Source: Thermoprotei archaeon | GTDB lineage: Archaea > Thermoproteota > Methanomethylicia > Nezhaarchaeales > WYZ-LMO8 | Assembly (NCBI GenBank): GCA_003650865.1 | Contig: QMSN01000030.1 | Span: 1 to 9,545 of the forward strand | Length of the DNA stretch: 9,545 bases | Direction: 5' to 3' | Program-made: the position numbers and the translations under genes | Shown here: positions 1 through 6,859 of the stretch, piece after piece | How the letters are laid out: each line of letters opens with the position of its first letter | Numbering within the stretch: the stretch's first letter is position 1 | The notes under the pieces: model-generated | Databases searched by the model: none | What the model saw: only the letters and a program-made list of their open reading frames with translations | What the model was told of the DNA's origin: nothing

Positions 1-27
1 GGAAGCAATGTGAAGATCATAGGGTGA
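1..27 (+). CDS. rpl18e: Ribosomal protein L18e (eL18), C-terminal end only
   Basis: The first 24 bases read in frame as GSNVKIIG followed by TGA at 25-27. That resembles the extreme C-terminus of archaeal L18e, which commonly ends in a Gly-Ser-(N/G)-V-x-I-I type tail. L18e is also the gene expected immediately upstream of L13 in archaeal ribosomal operons. Only eight residues are visible, so the call rests on this short tail plus gene order. The stop lies six bases before the L13 start, consistent with a shared transcript. Confidence 0.72.
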   Translation, partial: GSNVKIIG

Positions 28-33
28 TGTGAG

Positions 34-477
34 GTGAGTAGCCAAACTGTGACGGTAGTCGATGCTGAGAGCCAGATACTGGGCAGGATGGCAAGTATAG
101 TGGCTAAGAGGCTCCTCATGGGGGAGAGAGTGGTCATAGTCAACGCTGAGAAAGCCGTTATCTCGGGCAACAAGCACTCCATAATAAGGGAGTACAAGGA
201 GTACGTGTTGACAAAGAAGACTTGGAAGAGGGCTGAGAAGGGTCACAAGAAGGTTAAGAGGCCGGACCTCATAGTCAAGAGGGTTATAAGGGGCATGCTG
301 CCCTACAAGCAGTGGAAGGGTAGGAGGGCCTTGAAGAACTTGAGGGTGTACGTGGGCATCCCTGAGGAGTACGCTGAGAAGCCCAAGATCAAGTTCCCCC
401 AAGCAGACTCGTCTAGGCTCGCTAGGAAGTTCATAACTGTTGGCGAGCTAGCTAAGGAGGTTGGGTGGAAAGGATGA
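34..477 (+). CDS. rpl13: Large-subunit ribosomal protein L13 (uL13)
   Basis: This is archaeal uL13, a structural protein of the large ribosomal subunit. The 147-residue product has the usual family length and features: an N-terminal V-V-D-A segment followed by LGRMAS (about residues 16-21), then VVIVNAEKAVISG (about 33-45), and the RGMLPYK region near residue 88 typical of L13. The start is GTG at 34, six bases after the L18e stop; GGTGAT at 23-28 can act as its ribosome binding site. The stop codon overlaps the probable S9 start (ATGA at 474-477), so the two genes are probably translationally coupled. Nothing is unusual. Confidence 0.97.
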   Translation: MSSQTVTVVDAESQILGRMASIVAKRLLMGERVVIVNAEKAVISGNKHSIIREYKEYVLTKKTWKRAEKGHKKVKRPDLIVKRVIRGMLPYKQWKGRRALKNLRVYVGIPEEYAEKPKIKFPQADSSRLARKFITVGELAKEVGWKG

Positions 478-887
478 GCTTGGCTGGGAGGATAGTACTG
501 ACGAGCGGCAAGAGGAAGACGGCTATAGCCAGGGCCGTCATAAAGCCTGGTAAGGGCAGGGTGTTCATAAACGGCAAGCCCCTCGAGGTACTGGAGCCTG
601 AAGCCGCCAGGTGGAAGATGATGGAGCCCCTGTTGCTGGTAGGCGATCTCAGCAAGATCGTCGATATAGAGGTCAACGTCAAGGGAGGGGGGTTCATGGG
701 GCAGGCCGTGGCCTCGAGAATAGCCATAGCGAGGGGGCTCGTCGAATTCTTCAAGGACAAGCCCGAAGTCAAGCAGATACTTGTGAGCTACGACAGGCAC
801 ATGTTAGCTGGAGATCCCAGAGAGGCTGAGCCTAAGAAGCCTCGAGGCAGGTCTGCTAGAGCTAAGAGGCAGAAGAGCTATAGGTAG
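474..887 (+). CDS. rps9: Small-subunit ribosomal protein S9 (uS9)
   Basis: This is archaeal uS9, whose C-terminal tail reaches into the ribosomal P site. Diagnostic segments are SGKRKTAIARA near the N-terminus, PGKGRVFINGKPL, GGGFMGQA in the middle, and the basic C-terminus ending KRQKSYR, a near-invariant S9 ending whose terminal Arg contacts P-site tRNA in the family. I chose ATG 474 because it overlaps the L13 stop as ATGA. An in-frame GTG at 465 would add three residues and is the alternative; AAGGAGG at 454-460 lies 4 bases from GTG 465 and 13 from ATG 474, so it does not decide. The product is about 137 residues, normal for the family. Confidence 0.97.
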   Translation: MSLAGRIVLTSGKRKTAIARAVIKPGKGRVFINGKPLEVLEPEAARWKMMEPLLLVGDLSKIVDIEVNVKGGGFMGQAVASRIAIARGLVEFFKDKPEVKQILVSYDRHMLAGDPREAEPKKPRGRSARAKRQKSYR

Positions 888-903
888 AGGTGGTGGAGGG
901 CTC

Positions 904-1110
904 GTGGTCATAATACCCATAAGGTGCTTCACGTGTGGGAAGCCCATAGGCCACCTCTACGAGGAGTTTAGGAAGAGGGTTGAGATGGGCGAGGACCCCA
1001 AGAAGGTCCTCGACGAGCTCAACGTGAAGAGGTATTGTTGTAGGCGCATGTTGATAAGCCATGTGGAGCTCATAGATGAGCTCCTCAAGTTTAAGAGGAT
1101 ATCAGCTTAG
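904..1110 (+). CDS. rpoN: DNA-directed RNA polymerase subunit N (Rpb10 homologue)
   Basis: This is the small zinc-binding subunit N of archaeal RNA polymerase, equivalent to eukaryotic Rpb10, which helps hold the Rpo3/Rpo11 platform together. The 68-residue product carries the diagnostic metal site: C8-x2-C11 in RCFTCGKPIG and the adjacent pair C45-C46 in RYCCRRM. Length and motif spacing are standard. The start is GTG 904; GAGGTGG at 887-893 and GGAGGG at 895-900 are candidate ribosome binding sites. It follows S9 by 16 bases and precedes enolase by 15. RpoK, which often follows rpoN in this operon, is absent here. Confidence 0.96.
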   Translation: MVIIPIRCFTCGKPIGHLYEEFRKRVEMGEDPKKVLDELNVKRYCCRRMLISHVELIDELLKFKRISA

Positions 1111-1125
1111 CTGTGAGGTGATCCT

Positions 1126-2394
1126 TTGGCTGAGACCACCATAGAGGATGTGTACGCCAGAAAGGTCTATGACAGCCGAGGCAATCCGACTATTGAGGTC
1201 GAGGTCTTCACGGTAGGAGGCTTCGGCAGGGCATCTGCACCAGCTGGCGCTAGCACTGGAACTCACGAGGTAACCCCCTTCCCTAAGGGTGGAGTGGCTG
1301 AGGCTGTTAAAATGGTGAATGAAGTAGTCGCCCAGAGGATAGTTGGCATGGACGCTGCTGACCAAGAGGCTGTGGATGGGGTTCTACACGAGATCGACGG
1401 CACGTCAAACTTCTCAAGAATAGGCGGCGCAGCTACACTAGCCGTATCTATCGCTACAGCTAAGGCCGCGGCCTCCTCATTTGACATGCCATTCTTCCAG
1501 TACATAGGAGGAGCGTTTGCGACTGAGCTGCCCTACCCACTAGGAAACGTTGTTGGGGGAGGTAAGCATGCTAGTGAAAGGGCCCCTAACATCCAAGAGT
1601 TCCTCATAATCCCTGTTGGAGCTAAGAGCTACTCTGAGGCCATTGAGGCTTGCTTTAAGGTGCACAAGGAAGTGGGTAAGACCCTAAACATCTACGACAA
1701 GTCCTTTGCCGGTGGCAGGGGGGATGAGGGGGCTTGGGCCGCTAATATATCTGATGAAGAGGCGTTAGAGGCTCTAACTAAGGCCTGTGCGAAAGTGCAG
1801 GACGATACAGGGTGCAGGATAGTCGTAGGTGTTGACGTAGCGGCTTCAAGCTTGTGGTCACCCGAGAAGAAGGCCTACATCCTACGCAGAGAGGGGAAGA
1901 TTAGAAGTAGGGAAGAGCAGATAAACTACATAATCGAGCTCGTAGAGAAGTACGACTTGAGGTACGTCGAGGACCCTCTCCACGAGGAGGACTTCGAGGG
2001 CTTCAGCTACTTAGTAAAATCGGTTGGCGATAAGGCTCTCATATGCGGCGACGACCTCTTCACGACGAACACGTCGAGGATTGAGATGGGGCTATCGCTT
2101 AAGTCCGCCAACGCCATAATCATAAAGCCTAACCAAGTCGGCACGCTAACAGACGCCTACAGAGCCATTAAAACCTCTAAGGTTGGCGGGCTCACGCCAG
2201 TCATGTCTCATAGGTCGGGCGAGACTGAGGACAACTTCATAAGCCACTTAGCCGTGGGATTTAAGTGCCCCATAATTAAGACGGGAGTCTTGGGTGGAGA
2301 GAGGGTTCTGAAGCACAATGAGCTTGTGAGGATTGAGGAGGCATTAGAAAACGTTAAAAGCATGGCTGGACTTCCCTCCCAACTGAAGCGCTGA
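1126..2394 (+). CDS. eno: Enolase (phosphopyruvate hydratase)
   Basis: Enolase interconverts 2-phosphoglycerate and phosphoenolpyruvate in cytoplasmic glycolysis and gluconeogenesis. The 422-residue product has the usual length and recognisable motifs in order: YDSRGNPTIEVEV, GASTG, GGGKHA followed by IQEF, GDEGAWAAN (the usual form is GDEGGFAPN), GVDVAAS, YVEDPLHEEDF, GDDLF, IKPNQVGT and SHRSGETED. The Mg-binding acids (Asp in VDVAAS, Glu in VEDPL, Asp in GDDLF), the catalytic Glu in GDEG and the catalytic Lys in IKPNQ are all present. The loop changes GGF to GAW and SEF to SSL look like lineage variation. The start is TTG 1126, preceded by GAGGTGAT at 1115-1122. Location between rpoN and rps2 is the standard archaeal arrangement. 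Confidence 0.97.
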   Translation: MAETTIEDVYARKVYDSRGNPTIEVEVFTVGGFGRASAPAGASTGTHEVTPFPKGGVAEAVKMVNEVVAQRIVGMDAADQEAVDGVLHEIDGTSNFSRIGGAATLAVSIATAKAAASSFDMPFFQYIGGAFATELPYPLGNVVGGGKHASERAPNIQEFLIIPVGAKSYSEAIEACFKVHKEVGKTLNIYDKSFAGGRGDEGAWAANISDEEALEALTKACAKVQDDTGCRIVVGVDVAASSLWSPEKKAYILRREGKIRSREEQINYIIELVEKYDLRYVEDPLHEEDFEGFSYLVKSVGDKALICGDDLFTTNTSRIEMGLSLKSANAIIIKPNQVGTLTDAYRAIKTSKVGGLTPVMSHRSGETEDNFISHLAVGFKCPIIKTGVLGGERVLKHNELVRIEEALENVKSMAGLPSQLKR

Positions 2395-2404
2395 GGTGTT
2401 AAGC

Positions 2405-3040
2405 GTGGCTACTCAGCAGAAGGAGCTGCTCATACCGAGAGACGACTACCTCAAAGCTGGAGTTCACCTAGGTACTCGTATAAAGACAGTCGCCTTAAAG
2501 CCCTTCATATATAAGATAAGGCCTGACGGGCTGTGCGTCATAGACCTAGCCAAGACCGATGAGAGGATCAGGATAGCCGCTAAGATGATAGCTAGGTACG
2601 ACCCTCCTAAGGTGGTCGTCGTATCGTCAAGGCAGTACGGGTTTAGGTGCATAGAGAAGTTCGCAAGCTTAACGGGCGCGGTAGCCATATCGGGGCGCTT
2701 CATACCTGGTACATTCACGAACCCCAAGCTCCCATTCTACATGGAGCCAGAGCTACTGCTAGTGACGGACTCTAGAGCTGACGAGCAAGCGATAACAGAG
2801 GCCGCTGAGATAGGCGTTCCAATAATAGCTTTATGCGACACTGATAACGACGCCTCCTTCGTAGACCTAATAATACCCGTAAACAACAAGGGCAGGAAGT
2901 CCCTGGCACTGGTCTACTGGCTCCTGACGAGGCAGGTCTTGAGGGAGAGAGGGGTCATACCGCCAGACGGAGAGCTTTCAGTGCCAGTCTCAGAGTTCGA
3001 GCCTCGATTGACACCTGAAATACCCGCAGAGGAAAGTTAA
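2405..3040 (+). CDS. rps2: Small-subunit ribosomal protein S2 (uS2)
   Basis: This is archaeal uS2, a small-subunit protein of the ribosome. Diagnostic parts are AGVHLGT near the N-terminus, the RPDGLCVIDLAKT segment, VVVVSSRQYG, the GRFIPGTFTNP stretch near residue 100, LLVTDSRADEQAI and the GVPIIALCDTDN region; these match the archaeal/eukaryotic S2 (SA) form. I prefer GTG 2405, since GAGGTG at 2393-2398 lies six bases upstream with ideal spacing. GTG 2396 in the same frame would add three residues and overlaps that binding site. The product is about 211 residues, within the family range, with an acidic C-terminal tail. It starts 10 bases after the enolase stop. Confidence 0.97.
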   Translation: MATQQKELLIPRDDYLKAGVHLGTRIKTVALKPFIYKIRPDGLCVIDLAKTDERIRIAAKMIARYDPPKVVVVSSRQYGFRCIEKFASLTGAVAISGRFIPGTFTNPKLPFYMEPELLLVTDSRADEQAITEAAEIGVPIIALCDTDNDASFVDLIIPVNNKGRKSLALVYWLLTRQVLRERGVIPPDGELSVPVSEFEPRLTPEIPAEES

Positions 3041-3080
3041 AGGGCAAGGCGGCCTGATTATCTTAGTTAGGTGTTCGAGG

Positions 3081-3941
3081 TTGAGCAGAAGTAGAGTTAG
3101 GTATCCAGCTGTAGCTGGGCTCTTCTATGAGCGCGACCCTGAGTCGCTGAGGAAGAGAATTGAGTGGTGTTTTAAGCATGAGCTTGGACCCGGAGCCATC
3201 CCCACCGTAGAGAAGGGTCCAAGGAGGATTATAGGACTCGTCTCGCCACACGCTGGTTACGTGTATTCAGGTCCAGTAGCCGCTCACTCCTATAGTGCGC
3301 TTGCACGAGACGGAAAGCCGGACGTGGTGGTTATACTAGGACCTAACCACACGGGTTTGGGCTCCGGCGTCTCAATAGTTGATAGAGGGGTTTGGAGGAC
3401 TCCTCTAGGCGATGTCGAGATCGATAGTGATCTGGCTAAGAGGATAGTGAAAAATAGCGACGTCATATCCGTTGACGAGCTGGCGCACGAACACGAGCAC
3501 TCCATAGAGGTTCAGCTGCCATTCCTCCAGTACGTATTCGGGTCAGACTTCAGGTTCGTGCCCATATGCATGATGCTTCAGATAAGAGACACATGTATAA
3601 GCGTGGGCTCAGCTATAGCAAGAGCCTTGAAGGGGCTGAACGCAGTCATAATAGCGTCAACAGACTTCACGCACTATGAGCCTCACGACGCAGCTTTGAG
3701 CAAGGATTTGAAAGTGCTCAAGGCCATTGAGAGCTTAGACCCAGACCTCATGCTCAAGCTGGTCGACTCAATCCCTGTATCCATGTGTGGACCAGGTCCC
3801 GTGGCAACCATGCTATACGCCGCCAAGGAGCTTGGAGCTGAGAAAGCGACAATCCTGAAGTACGCCACGTCAGGAGATGTAACAAGAGATAAGTTTTCAG
3901 TTGTGGGCTACGGCTCTGTTAAGGTTGAAAGAGGGCAATGA
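3081..3941 (+). CDS. MEMO1 family protein
   Basis: This belongs to the MEMO/AmmeMemoRadiSam-B family, whose fold resembles class III extradiol dioxygenases. The archaeal function is not established; human MEMO1 is a metal-binding protein linked to ErbB2 signalling. The 286 residues cover the whole family: YPAVAGLFY at the N-terminus, SPHAGYVYSGP (H57), GPNHTG (H90), HEHSIEVQLPFLQ (136-150), STDFTHYEPH (193-202) and CGPGP (C236). H57, H90 and C236 correspond to the metal-ligand positions described for human MEMO1, so the site looks intact. The start is TTG 3081, with GGTG at 3070-3073 as ribosome binding site. Its stop overlaps the next start (ATGA), implying coupled translation. MEMO between rps2 and isoprenoid kinases is a recurrent archaeal arrangement. 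Confidence 0.93.
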   Translation: MSRSRVRYPAVAGLFYERDPESLRKRIEWCFKHELGPGAIPTVEKGPRRIIGLVSPHAGYVYSGPVAAHSYSALARDGKPDVVVILGPNHTGLGSGVSIVDRGVWRTPLGDVEIDSDLAKRIVKNSDVISVDELAHEHEHSIEVQLPFLQYVFGSDFRFVPICMMLQIRDTCISVGSAIARALKGLNAVIIASTDFTHYEPHDAALSKDLKVLKAIESLDPDLMLKLVDSIPVSMCGPGPVATMLYAAKELGAEKATILKYATSGDVTRDKFSVVGYGSVKVERGQ

Positions 3942-4753
3942 GGGGCTTAACTGTTAAGCGAGCTGCTCCCATAAGCATCATAGGGCAGTCCATAGTTCAC
4001 CTAAACCAACCAGCTCTATCAATCTTAACTGGAGCTCACAAGGTGAAGGTTGAGGTCAATAGCGGTGTTGGAGTGGACATACACGGCTTTGAGTGGCTCA
4101 GCGCCTACGCGAAGTCCAAGATTACCAAGTTCCTTGGAGAGGAGGAAAGCCGCATTAAAGTTGAAGTTGAGAAGCCACTTCCACTACTCGATCCCCTCAT
4201 AGTCGCCTTGGACCTCTTAGCCAAGAGCAAGATGTCTAGTGACCCTTTAAGGGAGATGAGTAAAGCCCTCAACATAAGTGAGGAGAGGTTAAAGCTGACC
4301 TTGAGGGCAGCTTCAAAGAGAGGTGTCTTAGCCTACAGGGAGGGAGAGGGTATCTTAGAGATCTTGCCGGAATTCCCATGGCATATAGCCCTATGCTTCA
4401 AAGCCCCCTTAAGGTTCAGGCTCACGGCAGGTGAAGACTTGGAGGAGGCCTTTAACGTGATAACACACGGGCTCGGTAGGCTAGTTGTGTCCACGGCTAG
4501 ATCTATACTTGACGGTGATTTCAGTAGGTTTAAGCGCTTCATAGAGACCTACAGCAAGCTGGCAACATCAATCTCGAATACACGCTCCAACATGCTCTCA
4601 GCCCTCGAAAAGCTAGGCAGTATTAAGGGCTGTGCGTGCAAGCTCGACGAGGACTTCAAAGGGCTACTGCTATTCGGAGTAGAGGGAGAAGCGCTAGAAG
4701 AGGGCTTAAGCCTAGCTAAGAAAATGGGCTTCAAAACCCTGATGTTGATGTAA
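3938..4753 (+). CDS. Degenerate mevalonate-kinase-like GHMP protein, probable pseudokinase
   Basis: No intact kinase family is evident at first sight, but the gene sits where mevalonate kinase normally lies and aligns along its length with archaeal mevalonate kinase recalled from memory. Residues 8-40 (IIGQSIVHLNQPALSI) mirror the N-terminal LFGEHAVVYGxxAI block. Residues 73-99 match the strand-helix around motif 2, but the phosphate-binding GLGSSA is replaced by LLDPL (83-87). Residues 195-250 match the C-terminal domain, where KLTGAGGGGC is replaced by KLDEDFKG (235-242). GEH has become GQS (16-18) and no counterpart of the catalytic Asp is visible near 122-138. ATP binding and phosphotransfer are therefore unlikely. 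The frame is fully open over 271 residues, with codon use like its neighbours and an ATG overlapping the MEMO stop, so it appears maintained. I infer a regulatory or structural role. Confidence 0.7.
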   Translation: MRGLTVKRAAPISIIGQSIVHLNQPALSILTGAHKVKVEVNSGVGVDIHGFEWLSAYAKSKITKFLGEEESRIKVEVEKPLPLLDPLIVALDLLAKSKMSSDPLREMSKALNISEERLKLTLRAASKRGVLAYREGEGILEILPEFPWHIALCFKAPLRFRLTAGEDLEEAFNVITHGLGRLVVSTARSILDGDFSRFKRFIETYSKLATSISNTRSNMLSALEKLGSIKGCACKLDEDFKGLLLFGVEGEALEEGLSLAKKMGFKTLMLM

Positions 4754-4930
4754 CGCTTGAGTGAGCTGGAAAGGCCAACATTCCTAAGCTGCAATGACAA
4801 ACGTTGCACAAGAGCTAGTGACGCGATAAACTTGGCGAGCTCTTCGACTCGAGTTTTGACGTTAGCTTGGAGGAGGCTTAAGTTTAATTGATAGTGGTGG
4901 GATATCACTCTAGCTCTAGGAGGCTACGCC
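4754..4930 (+). promoter_or_regulatory. 177-base intergenic region with probable promoter for the IPK gene
   Basis: This is the longest non-coding gap in the window, in an otherwise packed operon. An AT-rich element at 4881-4889 (AGTTTAATT) is a plausible archaeal TATA box; a start site about 25 bases downstream would fall near 4912, just before the AGGAGG ribosome binding site at 4918-4923. This would let the IPK-Idi2-GluRS group be transcribed separately from the upstream operon. Nothing else convincing was found here: no tRNA-like fold, repeat array or clear terminator. Confidence 0.45.
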
Positions 4931-5752
4931 GTGGTGGCCAATGCGATGATAGCTGTCGTGAAGTTCGGTGGGGGAGCTATAACCCATAAGGATAAAGATG
5001 GTACATTGAGGATGGAGGCTATCAATAATCTATGTCGACAAGTGGCGGCCTTCATTAATGAGGATGGCGGTAAAGTCGTAGTGGTTCACGGAGGAGGGTC
5101 TTTCGGTCACCCTGTAGCTAAGAGGTATGGGCTTAAGGACGGCATTAAAGGCTATGAGAGCTATAGAGGTGTCTGTGAGACTAGGCAAGCTATGAGGAAT
5201 TTAAATGGGGCTGTTGTTGAGAGGCTTATGGAGTATGGCGCTAGGCCCTTCACCATAGAGCCAGCCTCTTCATTTATAACACGCGACGGGGAGTTGAAGG
5301 AATACTATGGCAGGATCGTGGAGTTAGCTTTAAAGAACGATTTTACACCTGTACTTCATGGCGACGTGGTGCTGGACCTAGGCGAAAGGAGGATATCGAT
5401 ACTTTCAGGTGATGTCATAGCCTCTCAGCTCGCGATAGACCTAAAGGCTGAGTCCTTAATCTACGTAATAGATGTCGATGGCATTTATACTGATGACCCC
5501 ACTAGCCCCGAAGCTAAGCTCATCGAGCAGCTCGATAGAGGTGCTATAGAGTCTTTAAAGCTCAAGCTCGTTAGGTCTACGGGGGAGAGCTCTCGACATG
5601 ACGTTACGGGTGGTGTGCTTAGGAAGCTCGAGGAGGGCTGGAGGGCTTATGCGAAAGGAGTTAGCCACGTGTATTTTGTCAAGTGGTGTGAGGATAGGCT
5701 GCTTGAAGCGTTGAGGGGTACAAAACCCGTGGGGACGATCATTAGGGGGTAG
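4931..5752 (+). CDS. ipk: Isopentenyl phosphate kinase
   Basis: Isopentenyl phosphate kinase phosphorylates isopentenyl phosphate with ATP to make IPP in the modified archaeal mevalonate pathway. It is a cytoplasmic amino-acid-kinase-family enzyme. Visible features are the VVKFGGGA nucleotide loop (9-16), VVVHGGGSFGHP (50-61) with H60, the family's catalytic histidine, SILSGDVIASQLA, YVIDVDGIYTDDP, and DVTGGVLRKL near the C-terminus. GHP with His distinguishes IPK from glutamate-5-kinase-like relatives. The product is 273 residues, close to the usual 245-270. GTG 4931 is supported by AGGAGG at 4918-4923 (spacing 7). GTG 4934 and ATG 4946 are in-frame alternatives; the latter gives a start closer to most homologues. 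Idi2 follows six bases after the stop. Confidence 0.95.
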   Translation: MVANAMIAVVKFGGGAITHKDKDGTLRMEAINNLCRQVAAFINEDGGKVVVVHGGGSFGHPVAKRYGLKDGIKGYESYRGVCETRQAMRNLNGAVVERLMEYGARPFTIEPASSFITRDGELKEYYGRIVELALKNDFTPVLHGDVVLDLGERRISILSGDVIASQLAIDLKAESLIYVIDVDGIYTDDPTSPEAKLIEQLDRGAIESLKLKLVRSTGESSRHDVTGGVLRKLEEGWRAYAKGVSHVYFVKWCEDRLLEALRGTKPVGTIIRG

Positions 5753-5758
5753 CTGTTT

Positions 5759-6859
5759 TTGAAGGAGGTTAGTGACAGGAAAATAGAGCATATAGAGATA
5801 TGCTGTAAAGAAGACGTTGAGATGCGCGTTAATACTAGCGGCTTTGAGGATGTGTGGCTGGTTCATAGAGCTATACCGGAAGTAGAGCTGGATGACATAG
5901 AGCTTCAAACGAATTTCCTAGGTTTTAGGCTTGATGCACCTCTCCTCATTTCAGCTATGACTGGAGGTCACCCTAAGGTTAAGGAGATAAATGAGGTCTT
6001 AGCCAAAGTCGCTGGTGAGCTTAACATAGCCATGGCTGTTGGAAGCCAGAGGGCAGCCATAATCGACACAAGCTTAAAGGGTACCTTCACGGTTGTGAGA
6101 GATGTAGCTCCAGACGCCTTCATCATGGCTAACATCGGGGCTGTCCAGTTGGTATCAGACTTAAAGGTGGAGGACGTCAAGAAGGCCGTGGACATGATAG
6201 AGGCAAATGCCATAAGCGTGCACCTCAATCCAGCACATGAATTCTCTCAAGTTGGCGGTGACACCAAGTTTAAGGGGGTGCTTGAAGCCATTAAGAAGCT
6301 CATACACGAGCTTAGCGTGCCCGTAGTGGTTAAGGAGACGGGTTGCGGCATTTCATATGAAGACGCCAAGCTCCTCGCTGATATTGGCGTAAGCGCCATA
6401 GATGTTGCTGGAGCAGGTGGAACTAGCTGGCCTCTAGTCGAAGCCTTAAGGGCTGAGAGGAATGGTGAGACCCTTTGGGCTGAAGTCGCGAGAGGATTTG
6501 CTGAATGGGGTATACCCACTGCTGTCAGCATAGTTGAGGTGCGAAGTGTATTCAACAGAGAGGTGATAGCCTCAGGCGGGGTTAGAAGCGGCTTAGACTG
6601 CGCTAAGGCCATAGCTCTAGGAGCTGACCTCGCTGGATTTGCCCTCCCAGCTCTTCGAGCAGCAAGTAGGGGGGTTAAGGAGCTTAAGGAGTACGTGAGC
6701 GTAGTGATGAACCAGCTCAGAGGAGCTATGCTGCTGACTGGTTCTAGGAACATTGAGGAGCTCAAGAGGGCGAAGGTTGTAATAACTGGCAGGGTTAAGC
6801 AGTGGCTTGAGGCTAGAGGCTTCGATGTGAAGTCATACGCGAGGAGGAGCTTCCCTTGA
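5759..6859 (+). CDS. fni: Type 2 isopentenyl-diphosphate delta-isomerase (FMN-dependent), with unusual active-site His160
   Basis: This enzyme interconverts IPP and DMAPP using reduced FMN, providing the starter unit for archaeal lipids. The 366-residue product matches the family: DRKIEHI (6-12) with R7, K8 and H11; SAMTGG (65-70); VGSQR (94-98); MANIG (123-127) with N125; HLNPAHE (155-161); VVKETGCGIS; GAGGTSW; SGGVRSGLDCAKAIALGAD; and MLLTG near the C-terminus. The exception is residue 160, which is His (CAT at 6236-6238) where the family normally has Gln before the Mg-ligand Glu161; the following PEG-type loop is also altered (QVGGDT). The start is TTG 5759 with GGGGGT just upstream. AAGGAGG at 5762-5768 lies inside the coding region with no in-frame start after it. 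Also called idi2. Confidence 0.95.
   Translation: MKEVSDRKIEHIEICCKEDVEMRVNTSGFEDVWLVHRAIPEVELDDIELQTNFLGFRLDAPLLISAMTGGHPKVKEINEVLAKVAGELNIAMAVGSQRAAIIDTSLKGTFTVVRDVAPDAFIMANIGAVQLVSDLKVEDVKKAVDMIEANAISVHLNPAHEFSQVGGDTKFKGVLEAIKKLIHELSVPVVVKETGCGISYEDAKLLADIGVSAIDVAGAGGTSWPLVEALRAERNGETLWAEVARGFAEWGIPTAVSIVEVRSVFNREVIASGGVRSGLDCAKAIALGADLAGFALPALRAASRGVKELKEYVSVVMNQLRGAMLLTGSRNIEELKRAKVVITGRVKQWLEARGFDVKSYARRSFP

Noticed and set aside
303..800. Minus-strand open frame opposite L13 and S9
   Set aside because: Antisense to two confidently identified ribosomal genes, with no recognisable motif.
4757..4891. Plus-strand TTG frame of 44 codons in the gap before IPK
   Set aside because: No good ribosome binding site and no recognised family; it is too short to tell from chance, though it contains two Cys and a basic C-terminus.
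4549..4908. Minus-strand open frame of 119 codons across the end of the pseudokinase gene and the following gap
   Set aside because: Most of it is antisense to a well-supported gene and is serine/proline-rich in the manner of shadow frames; no recognisable domain.
6702..6740. Box C-like GTGATGA followed by a CTGA, resembling a C/D sRNA
   Set aside because: It lies within Idi2 coding sequence, the second pair of boxes is missing, and such short motifs occur by chance.
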